NCBI RefSeq assembly: GCF_964340395.1
Contig: NC_135549.1
Coordinates: forward strand, 8,580,842-8,644,841
Reading direction: 5' to 3'
DNA length: 64,000 nucleotides
From: Glandiceps talaboti
Lineage: Eukaryota > Hemichordata > Enteropneusta > Spengelidae
Shown here: piece after piece, positions 1 through 10,830 of the stretch
Layout of the letters: every line of letters starts with the position of its first letter
Numbering within the stretch: position 1 is the first letter of the stretch
The notes under the pieces: generated by a model
What the model saw: the letters and a program-made list of their open reading frames with translations, nothing else
Told to the model about the DNA's origin: nothing
Databases searched by the model: none
Made by a program: the position numbers and the translations under genes

Positions 1-249
1 ATTTTATGATGTCATGAGGAGCCTTGTCATCGTCACTTGCTACGGTTGATAGATCAAACAATTCAGTATCAACCATCGTGTCTTCGGGAATATTCTGTGG
101 ATAATTAGCAGCCGAGAAAACTGGAAGATTGTCGTTGGAAGGCAGCAGGTTTACTATCACGTTCACTGACACACTATCGCTACTGACGGGATCGGTAACG
201 ATTATCTCTATGGGATACACGGGGTGAGATTCAACCTCATAGTCCATAG
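1..249 (-). CDS. Gene A exon cut by the left edge
   Basis: Starts in phase 1 with AMDYEVESHPVYPIEI, then the linker VNLLPSNDNLPVFSAANYP, IPEDTMVDTELF and ASDDDKAPHDI, and runs off the window. It is the counterpart of gene B exon 38. No transmembrane or cytoplasmic region of gene A is present here. Confidence 0.88.
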
Positions 250-3200
250 CTGTAATAAACATTAAAATACATGTATGAATGTTGAGTTGTCGGTGGCCGA
301 GGGGTTAAGCCATTTGCCTCTCACCACTACATTCAGGATTTGATTAGATTTACCACGGTGTAAGTAAGAAGAGTGTCATTCAGTTTGACTCTATCGAACA
401 ACGCAGGTTTTCCCCGGGTACTTTGGGTTCGGGTAAAAGATAAAACAATGTACTGCACTAACACTGAACCGTCTTCCTGTTATTGGACAATGCCTTTGGA
501 TTGTAGGTAAATAAATGAATAAACAATAAAAGGTATCATTCATTGATGTAGTATATTTAAATTATCATATGAAAACTTTTACATGTAATTGCAATGGGGA
601 AAATGAGACGTATAAGGGCCGCCTACGATTAATGGAATCAAACTTAATGTGATATGGTTATCAGATACTATTACAAGTACATGGGTTATTCTTGGACGCT
701 TGTTGCTTTGACCTCGTAATAATCTTATATGCTAATTAACACTTATCATTCTCTAATCAACACTTTCCTACAGTAACATAATGTTGTCCAATGTTTAATT
801 ACCTACCTGCTGCCAGTGTTACAACACCTGATGTGTCAACGTTAACAACTGTGGATGTTGTTGAGTATGTTAAGGAACCATCAGCATATGTGCAATTGAC
901 TTTAGTTACCTAGTGAGAAAAATGTACAACATCTGAAGCAATGGTGTGATCGTGATATCAGCTCTAAAAAAGCAATAAATAAAGACCATCATTGATGTAT
1001 ATAATACACTATAGCAATCCTGAAGACAACGTATTGTGTCACCTCATATCATCGTCAACTCCTGTGGGATGCAAGATAGTTAATTGTTTTATCTCAGTAC
1101 ATCTCCCAAGATGAAACAGATAACATATATTGTTCTATATCTGTTTCAAAGAACATTGTTTATATATTGAAACTACTACTGCTACTCTTATCACCTTGGT
1201 AATATCCCTGGGTAATACAAGCCAAGTTCAAGACAACATTTCTCGCTGTGTTGAACAGAAGAAAAAACATCATTCTTCCTCGTTTATCATCACATTTATA
1301 TTTATATTTACCGGTGCATTCGCTGCAGTTGTGAATTCTTCTGAAATCTCGACAACTATTGACTGTGGGATACAGATGATCACGCCATCACCTGGTTTAT
1401 CGGTAACTGCCACCGTCACCTGTATAGATGCTGATCGTGTAGGATTCACGCCTTTATCTTCAGCCAAAATGGTCAGGACGATGGTGTCACCGCTCAATTC
1501 GTAGTCTATCATTCGATTAATTGTCACTTCACCTGATGCTGGGTCTATCTTAAAATTATCATTAATATCACCATCTACTCGACAAGAGAAGAACGATAAA
1601 TTAAAATTCATTTATCAATTCATCGATTGATTTCGTCCAACTTTTTTTTTCTCTCGTAACTTTTAAGTTCTCAGATGACGACAATACTAAAGGGCACACG
1701 AGCCTCAGTCCATCTTCTGACCGCAAGGGGGCGGGCTTCGATATACACACATTTAAGTCAGTGCATTCGTTGATAAGTCAAGATGACTTGTGATGTTACT
1801 TGAAATACAAATGTCATCGTCAAGAGTCCAGTCCGAATAAGTGGGTCTTTGACCCAATCGACAGTAACAAATGGAAAAGAATTGACTGGTCCGTAATCAA
1901 ATGAAATAATTTTGTCATGTAGCGATTGATGTTAGGACTGTTCACCGTTTACAGTTCGGGTTGTAAACTTTACTAATCTCGATTTCTGTATTTTCTGTAT
2001 TCAAATCTGATTACTGCTTACTGGCATAGGGCATTTAAACTGTATTTCCTACCGGATAAAATTGTCATTTTACACATGGCAGTGAGAATAGAACAAGACT
2101 GTTGATCGGACAATGCATCTTGAACTTGAGAAATCAAAGAACAGATATGGAAAAAGATGCAGACAATGGTCGAACCGTTCTCACTTGCATGTACCACAAA
2201 TAGTGATTTACTGTACTCACCGATGATAGAATGTACTACTTCTCCTTGTGACCCGAAATCGTCATCAGTGGCTAAAATGGTGAAGACGGTTGTTCCTACA
2301 GGTTGTTCCTCCTCTGTCTGCAAACCGCAAAACATTTACTTCATAGTTTTCATGAAACACGAAACAGGCGGCCAAACAAAACTTTTAACTCTTAACTAAA
2401 CTTTATGTAACCATCAACTTCAAATGAATATAAAATCGGCTTTGAACTTTTAAATAGTAATTATTAATTATCGACTATAAGTATTGTCAATTTTAGACGT
2501 ACTCCAAAGAGAAGTACACTCGTTAGTTTCAAAATGTTTATTCAGTTTATTAGAATTGACAGAGGTTGTTGGTTTCCAATACTAGCACTGTAGAAATTGG
2601 GAATAACATAGAAAATTACCTTTTACGCCAAAAACGATTAATATACGACTTGCGGGAAAAATAGCTTTCTCGTTATGTTTTACAACGAAGACTAATGGTA
2701 ATCAGTTTACAGCAATTAGGACTAGGCGATCATAAATTATTACTGTAGAAATTGGGAATAACATAGAAAATTACCTTTTACGCCAAAAACGATTAATATA
2801 CGACTTGCGGGAAAAATAGCTTTCTCGTTATGTTTTACAACGAAGACTAATGGTAATCAGTTTACAGCAATTAGGACTAGGCGATCATAAATTATTAAAA
2901 AAGCCATCCCAACATCGTTTATGTATTGTTCTTGCGAATTTGTACTAAATGGTTAGATCAATAACGAAATGAATGATATATCTTTGTACCATGTTGCCGC
3001 CTGACGTCACCACCTGTCCTTGACCGGGTAATAAGGCCTCGTCCTACAATAATGTACCTGTAGGTTCGATTTCACAATACATGTATGTTGTTCAAACTTA
3101 CCATCACAGGTGCGGGTGTAGCACCAAACACCGGATCGTAGTCGTTGACTGGGTCAACTTGGACATAGACAGTAGCAGTAGCGGTGTTTCCAGAAGGTTC

Positions 3201-6200
3201 ATCAGCAATGTACACAATAAGTTCATACGTGTCTGGGTACGTATCCGTATCACCGGGATCAATTGATATTGGATTCCTTAATTCTAGAGTTTCAGCTGGA
3301 AGGTCAAATTGAAATAATAAACTAGATTCCGGAGGACCAGCATCATATGTGGGGTCTGACGTCGGCTCAAGACTGAAAATAAAACTTGTGATATCATCAG
3401 AGTCAGGGTCATCAATGTTGAATGCTGCCAGGAGTGTACCGGCTGTATCGTCTTCCTTCACGGTGACAGAAAACACACTCGGAGTCAACGTCGGTGGGTT
3501 GTCATTAACATCGAGAACATTGATTACAACGTCTGCTATCGACGTCTTCTTCGGTGTACCTGAGTCGCTGACTTTACATCGGAGTGTGTACGTCTGCTGT
3601 GTTTCGTAGTCAAGTCCGGACTTGAGTGTGATGTCACCATTTGCTACTCCAATGTCAAAGATATTCATCCCACCTGAAGCTGTTGATATACAAATTCATA
3701 AACTAACTTGAAGATAAGTGGAGGACCGAGGAATTGTTTTTTCAACTGTATATAAATCGTCTGGAGTATTTTGCAGTCCGGGAAAATTTGTCTTTAAATT
3801 AAAGTAGCCATATGGATGAGAATTGGGATATTTATTTTGTTCTTTTATTAATTGATAAAAACAACTCTACTATATGTTTTCCTCTAGCAAAAAATGAGTG
3901 TGAACGGCATATACCAAGTTCGTGTTTGTAGTTCAACCAATTCCAAATAAAATATAGAAAAGGTGAGAATTACTCGTTGTACGTACAATGACAAGCTGTT
4001 TACACATTTTTAGCTCTGACTTTCATTTATACTCCGAATGGTACAACAAGTGTGGAAGTGCCAACTTCTGTTTTCCGCCTGTAATAAAGGGTACAAATGT
4101 ATGTATGCGAGGTTATTACAACCCCTCTTTCTGTACAGTTTCGTATACTTACGGTTCGAGGATAGTATTTCATGAACCATCAAACCATCATCAAGTCTAT
4201 CATCATCCTGAGTGTTTGTAGAATAAATTGTTGCTCCTACTGATTCATCTTCAGACACATCTACCGAAATGGTTGGACCGTCAGGAAACGATGGTGTAAA
4301 TTCGTTGACTCCAAGAACCTGTAAACATTGTCAATTCGTCACTGTAAAACATTCATTTTGACCTCCAAGTGAATGACGTCGATATGAATGTCTTGGTGGG
4401 AGAATAGACCAGGGTATATTAGAAATGTTGTTGTTGTCTTGCATTATGATACATGCACAGCAGCAGTGATGATTAAGTTGTCCTACACTATACTAGAGGT
4501 CAAGGTCAAAGATCAAAGTTTCATTAGACAGCTCTTTACGGTACCGCTGACATTGGTGTGGACACTCAATGAGGTCGTTTTACGACAACTTATGCATTGA
4601 ACTTGAAAGGCAGGTCAGGGTCAAAGGTCAATGTATTATTAGAGAGCTTGTTATGAATGGCCTAGTCTTGCTGCTAGAGTTCGGACCTTCTTTCCGATAC
4701 CATAAGCGAACAAAGTTCGCAGTGAGGGCTTTGCCCAAACTCGGATGTCCCATCCTCGACAGCGATGTTCGGTCGTGTGCCGTATCGTATCGGAAGAACA
4801 GCCGAGGTCTAGCAGATAGATTACGAATGGCCGAGAATGACAACTGCAAAAGAAATTACAACAATGTAAATTATCAAGGATAATCGGTTGTCCATGGTAG
4901 TCATTCCTTCCCAAGGAATGTCAAGTTATACCTGTCACTCCTTATGGAGAAATGTCTAATCACTCCTCATCGCCCGACTTGTAGACTCACGCACTTTCTA
5001 ATTCATTATCAATTCAGTGTAGCCTAAACATTGCCGCTTTACGATAATTCTGTGGGTGACATCAAAGCATTGAATGGAACCTGTTACAGACAGGGAAAGT
5101 AAACAAACTAATTGCATTAGCTACATGTTATTAATCGAATTCAATTGTTTACTTTTCCTGTTTGTATCAGGTTCCACTCGTCAGTGCTTCCATGTCGGCA
5201 GTTGTATACACTACAATACCCCATATACATATAACTCACCTTCACAGAAACTACTGCTGTGTTTGTCAATCCTCCCGAATCTATTGCTTCTACGGTTAAA
5301 ATATATATGTCGCTAGGCTTTGTGATCGCTTCATAATCCAGTACTCCATTTGTGATCAGAGATGTTCCACTTGTGTCGAATTTGTTGTCAGGAAGCGCAT
5401 CATCTCCATTTAAAATTGTCAGTGCCAGGGTATCGCCGTAGTCTTCATCCGTTATAGTAAGATCTATAACTGTAGCACCTAGGTATACAAGTAAACATAT
5501 CGACAAGATATGTGTGTGTTACCATAGGTTTAATTTTTCCTTTAAAATGCAAAAATGTTCACAAGTTATCGCCACAATTTTTTTTAAAGTTTTGATAATC
5601 TGACATCAAAATTTTGTATTCAGTAACAATAATGGCATCCAAAAGAGTACTTACCCGATCCGCTATTCTCATAGATCTCCTTATCATACGTAACGCTGTC
5701 AAACTCTGGTGGATATTCATTCACTGGATTAACTAAGACACGGATACTTGTAGTACCAGTATTCGAACCTTCGTCCGTAACAGTCAACACAAAATTAAAT
5801 GTATCAGAACCTCCTCCATCAAGATCAAAGTCATTCAGCGTCTTTATGACACCATCTGTTGCTACGGTAAATCCAGATGAACCAGCACCTAGAGAGAGTG
5901 AAGAGAAAAATCAACTATATTCTCCCTTAAATCCATAACTTTCTAATTACATGTCTTGGACATTTTCTATAAGATTATTTAAACATTGGGGAACACCTCA
6001 AAATCACATGTTCCATTTAAAAGTATTTCCAGCATTACTGATATTATAACGCTCAAACGACATGTAAATGTATCACCATTATCACGGTCGTTGGACTATC
6101 TACTTACCACTCAGACTATGTGTTGATGTATCACGGTCGTTAGAATATCTACTTACCACTCAAACTATATGTGAATGTATCATCACTATCACGGTCGTTA

Positions 6201-6889
6201 GAATATCTACTTACCACTCAAACTATATGTGAATGCATCACCACTATTTCTGTCGTTACAATGTCTACTTTAACACCACTCAGACTATATGTGAATGTAT
6301 AATCACGATCACGGCTGTTCGATATCTACTTACCACTCAGATCGTATGTGTGAATGTATCACCTTTATCACCGTCGTTCGAATATCTACTTACCACTCAG
6401 ACTATAAGTAAATATATCACCACTGTCACGGTCGTTACAATATCTACTTACCACTCAAACTTTGTGTATTCAATGTATCACCACTATCACTGTCGTTACA
6501 AACATCTACTTACCACTTAGACTATATGTGAATGTATCACCACTATCACGGTCGTTACAATATATACTTACCATTCAGAGTATATCTGAATGTATCACCA
6601 GTATCTTGATCATTGATTTCTTCCTTTGGGTCAGTGACTTGCCATGTGACAGCTGTCTGAAAAGCTGCGTCTTCATCGATTTCACCAATGTAAAGACTTC
6701 CGTCGAACGTTGGTCTTTCATCAAATGTTTCCCGGATATTGATTGTCATGGTTTCCGTTATGGCTGTTCTGCCATCACTTGCTCTGTTTTAATGTGTTAA
6801 TTGTAATAGGTTTATGTTTAACTGTATTGTTTGGAATTCTTCTCTGTAATTAACATTTGTAGGGGAGTGGGTGAAGTTAAGAGAGACGA

Positions 6890-6961
<72 letters not shown>

Positions 6962-6965
6962 CTCT

Positions 6966-7033
<68 letters not shown>

Positions 7034-9302
7034 ACCTGACTGTAAGTGTGTATTGAGACACTGCACCAGGATTGTCGGCTTCTAGTATACCTCTGGTAGT
7101 GACAACACCTGATGATGGGTTGATTAGAAACTTGAATGCGCCACCTGGACTTTGATTGATGATTGAAAAGGTAATAGCGTCGCTGTCCTCATCCGCAACG
7201 ACAACCGTGTGTACTATTGTATTAATTGCGGCGTCTTCGTCAACATAGAGTGTGTCGGCACCATTAGGTAGATTTATAAATACAGGGTCGTCATTCTCAT
7301 CTTCTATAATGATGGTAAGAGTTACACTGTCTTTCGAATTTGGGTCGGTTCCGTCCCAAACTTCAACTAAAACTTTCTGTTGTGAGCTCTGTTCATAATC
7401 CAAACTTTCGACCCCAGTATACAACTGTGAAAAGAGTAGACTTGTCTGAATTGCAGTCTTATACTTTTTCATACCGAATGTCAATTCATTCATAAATCTA
7501 ACAAGAAATAATATACCTAATTAAGACATGCGTGCGCATCGTAGAGGTTCTTGTGATGCCGAACTTAACCTATTGACCTAGGGTCTGGGACTTTATAGTA
7601 CAATCATTCATTATAAATTCACCAACCCAATTGAGACAAAATTGATATTGTAACAATGCATGATCAATTGCAAATCTCCGAAGAAGACACAGAACCCCTC
7701 AAATATTTTACTTGCATGTGAATGAATTGTCGATATTATTTGGATAGTCTGCATTGAAGAAACCTTGCAAGTTATTATATGGGGTCATGACACTTGAATG
7801 GAGTTGCTATGTATTAAATATTTTGAGCTCTACAGTAATATACACTCCTTGCCATAAAGGATTTACATGTATTAGCATAATAGCATAAACCACGTGATTT
7901 TCGTCACGGAGTTGAAAAGTCATGAAGGTTTTCACATCCAAGAACGCATGCTATTCCCATGCAAGAAGTATACGTCGAATGAACAAATGCAGTTTTACGA
8001 ATCATTTATTTTCTCTCACTCGAATGAAAATGCGCATGCGTACACCATACACAAGTTGCTGTCGTGCATAACAACAGGGTCGTAGCATGTGAACATAAGG
8101 TTAGGGTAACAAATATAGTATTTGTCCAATATAAAAATAAAAAGTTGATGAATGCAAATATGATTTACGAATATAAAAATGATTAGAATATTGAAAATCA
8201 CAAAGTAATACTTGTGTATATTTCGTTTCTGCTATATGGATTTGCCTGTAAATGTGATTCAAAAAAAATAGGCAATATACTATAAAGTGTCTGTGAAATG
8301 CAAGATTTTAACATTTGATAATTGCTCCTGAAGGTCAAGGTCTCAAAAGAGAGATTGCACTTGATAATATGGGAGTAGACACTTGAATGGCGTCTCTGTA
8401 TATTGAAAGTTTTTGAGTTATTGGGTAACTATTGATTTGTAACTACAAATATATGTATGACCGCCAGTCGATCAATTTTGCACATGTCGCAAAACAAAGT
8501 GACATGCATATGTCCCGTATGACATATCATCTTTGTAACAGGTTTGATTGAAATTGGAAATTGCATGTCAAAGAAATGACGTATTACTGACGGACGGACG
8601 GGCATGCGAATGTACGGACAAATGAACGGAGCCCATTGTATAAGATTTACTTAGTCTCCCCTTCGCAGGACTAAAAATCGAGACCCTACCGATGCGTCGT
8701 CTTCCTTAGCATAGAAAGCATCCACAGGTCCAGGACTTGCCGATACAACTCTAGCTCTGCATATTGGTAAACTTGGTGTAAAAGATGACCACCCTACTGC
8801 AATTGGTGTGTTAGGAGCCGAGTTTTCTCGAACAGGAAAAGTTGTAGATGTGTAGGTCAAGGAACAGGGAGCTGGTGTAACCTGACCTGCAGACAGAATG
8901 AAATAACATATTTGGATAGTGCCTTATGCGAGCTGATATAATTAATATACCCTCATGTTTCACTTTCTTTCAAGTTGCCATTTTGAAACGTTTTCAGAAG
9001 GTATCGTGAGTTTGCGTTTTCAAGATGACGTGACGTTAGTACACTGCTAGCTTACATTTAATAACGTACACTGAAGGACAATGAGACAAATTCGAATTCA
9101 TTAATGTCATTATATGTAAAACAAATATTTCACCAAATGCCTTGTCGATTCTTGTTATTTAACAATGACCTTCTGTAGGTGAGACGTTTGCCACTATGAT
9201 TATTTTATCTGTCACTGTGTATTTAACACAGGGCATTTCGATTTCTCTGAAAGGTAGGGTAAAGACTTCGAACATAACACGATCCCACTCATTTATTCTA
9301 AA
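1..9302 (-). CDS. Gene A: giant cadherin (FAT/Dachsous/CDH23-like), partial, 12 exons
   Basis: Minus-strand gene whose 3' part lies beyond the left edge. Exons in transcript order: 9302-9170, 8886-8690, 7424-7036, 6783-6572, 5888-5655, 5478-5240, 4318-4153, 3679-3102, 2317-2221, 1574-1312, 909-807, 249-1. Every junction is GT-AG and keeps codon phase, giving about 950 residues of extracellular cadherin repeats. Landmarks are LDYE, DxNDNPP and (A/T)xDxD motifs. The first two exons encode cysteine-containing degenerate repeats like those at the N terminus of gene B. The signal peptide and any still earlier repeats were not found upstream. By family knowledge it should be a calcium-dependent adhesion protein with a large ectodomain. 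Phases match gene B exons 27-37 one for one, so A is an inverted paralogue of B. Confidence 0.85.
250..806. repeat. Gene A intron with a tRNA-derived SINE-like copy
   Basis: Near 286-350 the plus strand carries GGTGGCCGAGGGGTTAAGCC, a tRNA Ser/Leu-like box A. Near 407-475 follows a GGTTTTCCCCGGGTAC block and then AACACTGAACCGTC, ending near 530 in GAATAAACAATAAA. This layout (tRNA head, conserved core, A-rich tail) is that of widespread metazoan tRNA-derived SINEs. Box B is degraded, so this is not a working tRNA gene. Confidence 0.5.
807..909 (-). CDS. Gene A exon: short cadherin segment with cysteine
   Basis: 103 bases, phase 0 to 1. It encodes VTKVNCTYADGSLTYS and VDTSGVVTLAA. Gene B exon 37 (118 bases, same phases) has VAQLNCNDLDTAGLTY at the same place. 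Confidence 0.85.
1312..1574 (-). CDS. Gene A exon: cadherin repeat core
   Basis: 263 bases, phase 1 to 0. It encodes DNFKIDPASGEVTINRMIDY, LAEDKGVNPTRSAS, then a degenerate linker VTDKPGDGVIICIP. It corresponds to gene B exon 36 (251 bases), and both place a cysteine just after the linker. Confidence 0.9.
2221..2317 (-). CDS. Gene A exon: short cadherin repeat start
   Basis: 97 bases, phase 0 to 1. It encodes TEEEQPVGTTVFTILATDDD followed by FGSQGEVVHSII, the E-x-x-P-x-G-T and TDDDFG motifs that open a cadherin repeat. Length and phases are identical to gene B exon 35. Confidence 0.9.
2587..2896. repeat. Perfect 155-bp tandem duplication in a gene A intron
   Basis: Two copies, 2587-2741 and 2742-2896, read identically by eye. 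Each starts ACTGTAGAAATTGGG and ends GATCATAAATTATT. The duplication lies in the 784-bp intron between the exons at 3102 and 2317, and no coding content was seen. Confidence 0.9.
3102..3679 (-). CDS. Gene A exon: long exon spanning two cadherin linkers
   Basis: 578 bases, phase 1 to 0, encoding about 193 residues. In order: FDIGVANGDITLKSGLDYE, SDSGTPKKTSIADV, a canonical linker LDVNDNPPTLTP, IDDPDSDDITSF, then VDPVNDYDPVFGATP. The LDYE, DSGTP and DVNDNPP motifs are those of a calcium-binding cadherin repeat. It matches gene B exon 34 (536 bases, same phases). Confidence 0.95.
4153..4318 (-). CDS. Gene A exon: cadherin linker and repeat start
   Basis: 166 bases, phase 0 to 1. It encodes the VLGVNEFTPSFPDGP linker and then VSEDESVGATIY and TQDDDRLDDG. 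It corresponds to gene B exon 33 (175 bases), which has VSPVNEFAPTF at the same place. Confidence 0.88.
4495..4660. repeat. Intronic interspersed repeat fragment with GGTCAAAGGTCA-type motifs
   Basis: Two similar blocks sit about 110 bp apart in a gene A intron: AGGTCAAGGTCAAAGATCAA near 4498 and CAGGTCAGGGTCAAAGGTCA near 4611. Each is followed by a short TTATTAGAGAGC-like tail. They resemble parts of the element at 8320-8640. No protein evidence was seen. Confidence 0.4.
5240..5478 (-). CDS. Gene A exon: cadherin repeat core
   Basis: 239 bases, phase 1 to 0. It encodes ATVIDLTITDEDYGDT, NGVLDYEAITKPSD and VEAIDSGGLTNTAVVSVK. It corresponds to gene B exon 32 (230 bases), which ends in the similar ATDGGGLEGTATVIIH. 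Confidence 0.9.
5655..5888 (-). CDS. Gene A exon: cadherin repeat segment
   Basis: 234 bases, phase 1 to 1. It encodes GSDTFNFVLTVTDEG, then the linker VNPVNEYPPEFDSV and the start of the next repeat (YENSGSG). It corresponds to gene B exon 31 (240 bases). Confidence 0.88.
6062..6600 (-). repeat. Tandem array (about 9 copies, about 58 bp) of exon end plus splice donor
   Basis: On the minus strand each unit reads as the codons for DRDSGDTFTYSLSG, followed by GTAAGT and a short intron-like spacer. About nine units run between 6062 and 6600. Eight keep an intact GTAAG donor; the unit near 6265 has it disrupted. The rightmost unit is the functional end of the exon at 6572-6783. The others sit in the intron as decoy exon ends. 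Read-through from the functional donor meets a stop (TAA) within the first spacer. Confidence 0.85.
6572..6783 (-). CDS. Gene A exon: cadherin repeat segment
   Basis: 212 bases, phase 2 to 1. It encodes ASDGRTAITETMTINI, then a degenerate linker and IDEDAAFQTAV, ending with DQDTGDTFRYTLNG across the junction. It corresponds to gene B exon 30 (215 bases, same phases). The final 45 or so bases, with the donor, are the founder of the tandem array that fills the following intron. Confidence 0.88.
6888..7034. repeat. (CT)n microsatellite, (GA)n on the gene A strand
   Basis: About 145 bp of CT dinucleotides with a few CCT interruptions. It fills the intron immediately after the donor of the 7036-7424 exon. 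Long open frames through it encode only Leu/Ser or Arg/Glu runs and are not genes. Confidence 0.95.
7036..7424 (-). CDS. Gene A exon: cadherin repeat boundary exon
   Basis: 389 bases, phase 0 to 2. It carries TGVESLDYEQ, the linker IEDENDDPVFINLP and VADEDSDAITFSI. It is the counterpart of gene B exon 29, which is 362 bases with the same phases. The donor GTGAG runs straight into a (GA)n microsatellite in the intron. Confidence 0.88.
8320..8640. repeat. Interspersed repeat with a GACGGACGGACGG tail
   Basis: Runs from TGAAGGTCAAGGTC, through GTGACATGCATATGTCCCGTATGACATATC, to GACGGACGGACGG near 8590. A diverged relative of its first part lies near 7740-7840. No open frame of interest. It lies in the large gene A intron (7425-8689). 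Confidence 0.45.
8690..8886 (-). CDS. Gene A exon: first half of a degenerate cadherin repeat
   Basis: 197 bases, phase 1 to 0. The product begins near PCSLTYTSTTFPVRENSAPN and ends with VSASPGPVDAFYAKEDDAS. Gene B exons of the same class share the leading Cys, the P-x-ENSxxNTxI stretch and the PGPxxLF motif. The acceptor is CTGCAG and the donor is TCG|GTAGGG. The reading frame stays open past the donor, so the 3' border depends on the paralogue comparison. Confidence 0.8.
9170..9302 (-). CDS. Gene A exon: second half of a degenerate cadherin repeat
   Basis: Exon of 133 bases, starting in phase 0 and ending with one base of a codon, with acceptor TTTCAG and a weak donor (GAAG|GTCATT). It encodes 44 residues, including IEMPCVKYTVTDK. 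The length and phase are the same as the second-half exons of gene B repeats, and the cysteine falls at the same place. It joins in frame to the exon at 8690-8886, giving PTEGQVTPAPCSL. The matching first-half exon upstream was not found. Confidence 0.55.
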
Positions 9303-9639
9303 CTGAAACAAGTCTAAAACTAACGACAGAGATGAAATTATAGACACTTAAAACAGTATTTCGACTAAATATGTCTTTATTTTGTATGCACTCCCAATAT
9401 AATCTATTGTGGCAGAATATAAGGATTTGTGTGAAAATATCATTAGCAGGCAAATATTTCAGCTCAGGAATCAAATTTGACCAGATGTATACTGACTGCC
9501 TCAAGAAAAGGAAATCCCTGTTTCTTATGGTTTCTCGTCGTGTATTGCCAGTACATGTACTTCGAAGGGTGGAAAATACAGCGCCCTCATTTGACTGAAC
9601 CAGAAACTATCACAAGACTATTCGCGCTATTGTTATATT

Positions 9640-10020
9640 TATTTATTTATTTATTTATTCAGGTAAACCAACGGGCATAAAGCCCATTTACAGGCACCTT
9701 TAAAAACAAATAAGGAAAAACAAGCACTAAAAAGATAAAACAAGGGGTAGCAATAACAGAAGTGACATGACATAAAAGGCAAACACAGAAATAAAAACAA
9801 CAAAACAGGAAAAATTATTAAAAACACGCAGCCTGAAGCACACGCCGAAAGGCGGAAACAGGACTAAATAAATCTATGTTTGGATTTGCTTTAAAAGGAA
9901 CACTTATTCCTGTTTAAATCCTGCTACAATTTTGATATAAATGACTAAAAAATACACACAAGGGTAGCAGGGCGAACGCACTCTAGTAAAATTATATGGT
10001 GCTCGTTGGCGCAATGATAA
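9640..10020 (-). mobile_element. LINE-like retrotransposon 3' tail (5'-truncated)
   Basis: Read on the minus strand it ends with CCTGTAAATGGGC, TTTATGCCCGTTGGTTTACC and then TGAATAAATAAATAAATAAATA. This is the usual 3' UTR and tail style of CR1/L2-type non-LTR elements. No reverse transcriptase frame is present. A second copy of the family lies at 61741-62110. Confidence 0.5.
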
Positions 10021-10639
10021 TGTCCCGAATAAGAAGGATTTTATAGTTACAAATACTGGTACACATGTAGTTACCGGAAAACTAAGTTGTAAATGAACAG
10101 TACCATGGTGTGGTTAAAAGTATATCTGGAGTTCACCGTTGGTGACCTTGCATATTGAATTGTTGTTAGCCCAAACAGCTCTAGGTTGTATGGAAATAAT
10201 GATGATAAACATTTATGAAACTCCCATCTAGAGATTCAAATTATGCAAATTAAACATATTATGCAAATTAATTATGAATATGTATGTCATATCTATTATG
10301 TATAAAGACGTGCATCATGATATTCTGAATAACAAAGTTAGCATTGATGATCATGCCCTATTTGCCAAAATCAATATACTGAATTATGCAAATCAGTCTT
10401 GAAATACATTGTATGCTAGTCACCCTTATCGTATGTACGGGAGATATGTGCACCTGATTGCCAAGGTGCTATTAAATCATACACAAAAATGTATAACATT
10501 GACTGCCATCATGATCATATCATTGTGATGTGACTTTGTCATTGATTGCGTTACTATAACCAAAACTTATCCATCAACTTGGAAATACCACGGGTCATAG
10601 CTTGAATTGTCAATTGACAGGGACAGGTCAAAGTACCAT

Positions 10640-10830
10640 GGAGTGTCGGCGGCCGAGCAGTTCGCTCGTGTGTTTCTTATCACTGCATGTGGTAAGGGTT
10701 CGATCCCGCCAAGAGTCGGTTGGGTTTGACTAAAGATTTCCCAGATCCGTATGTGCTCAATATGAACCTACCGAAGATCGCAAGTTTTTCTCTCCTCGGT
10801 GGAACAGTGAGCAAAAGTTGTCACTCGAAA
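10640..10830 (+). mobile_element. tRNA-derived SINE-like copy
   Basis: Has GGCGGCCGAGCAGTTCGCTC (box A-like) near 10647 and GGTAAGGGTTCGATCCCGCC (box B) near 10690, the spacing of a tRNA Ser/Leu head. It continues with GGTTGGGTTTGACTAAAGATTTCCC, which resembles the body of the copy near 286-530. It is not a functional tRNA because no acceptor stem closes. Confidence 0.5.

Noticed and set aside
4569-4914. Overlapping frames of 73-104 codons on both strands
   Set aside because: They fall in a gene A intron over repeat-like GGTCAAAGGTCA DNA, and none fits the cadherin frame.
6062-6600. CRISPR-like direct repeats
   Set aside because: The spacing is a simple tandem array without unique spacers, in an animal intron; the units match an exon end and its donor.
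6818-7085. Arg/Glu-rich and Ser/Leu-rich frames
   Set aside because: Translations of the (CT)n tract inside a gene A intron.
10640-10710. Possible tRNA gene
   Set aside because: Boxes A and B are present, but no acceptor stem pairs and a SINE body follows.
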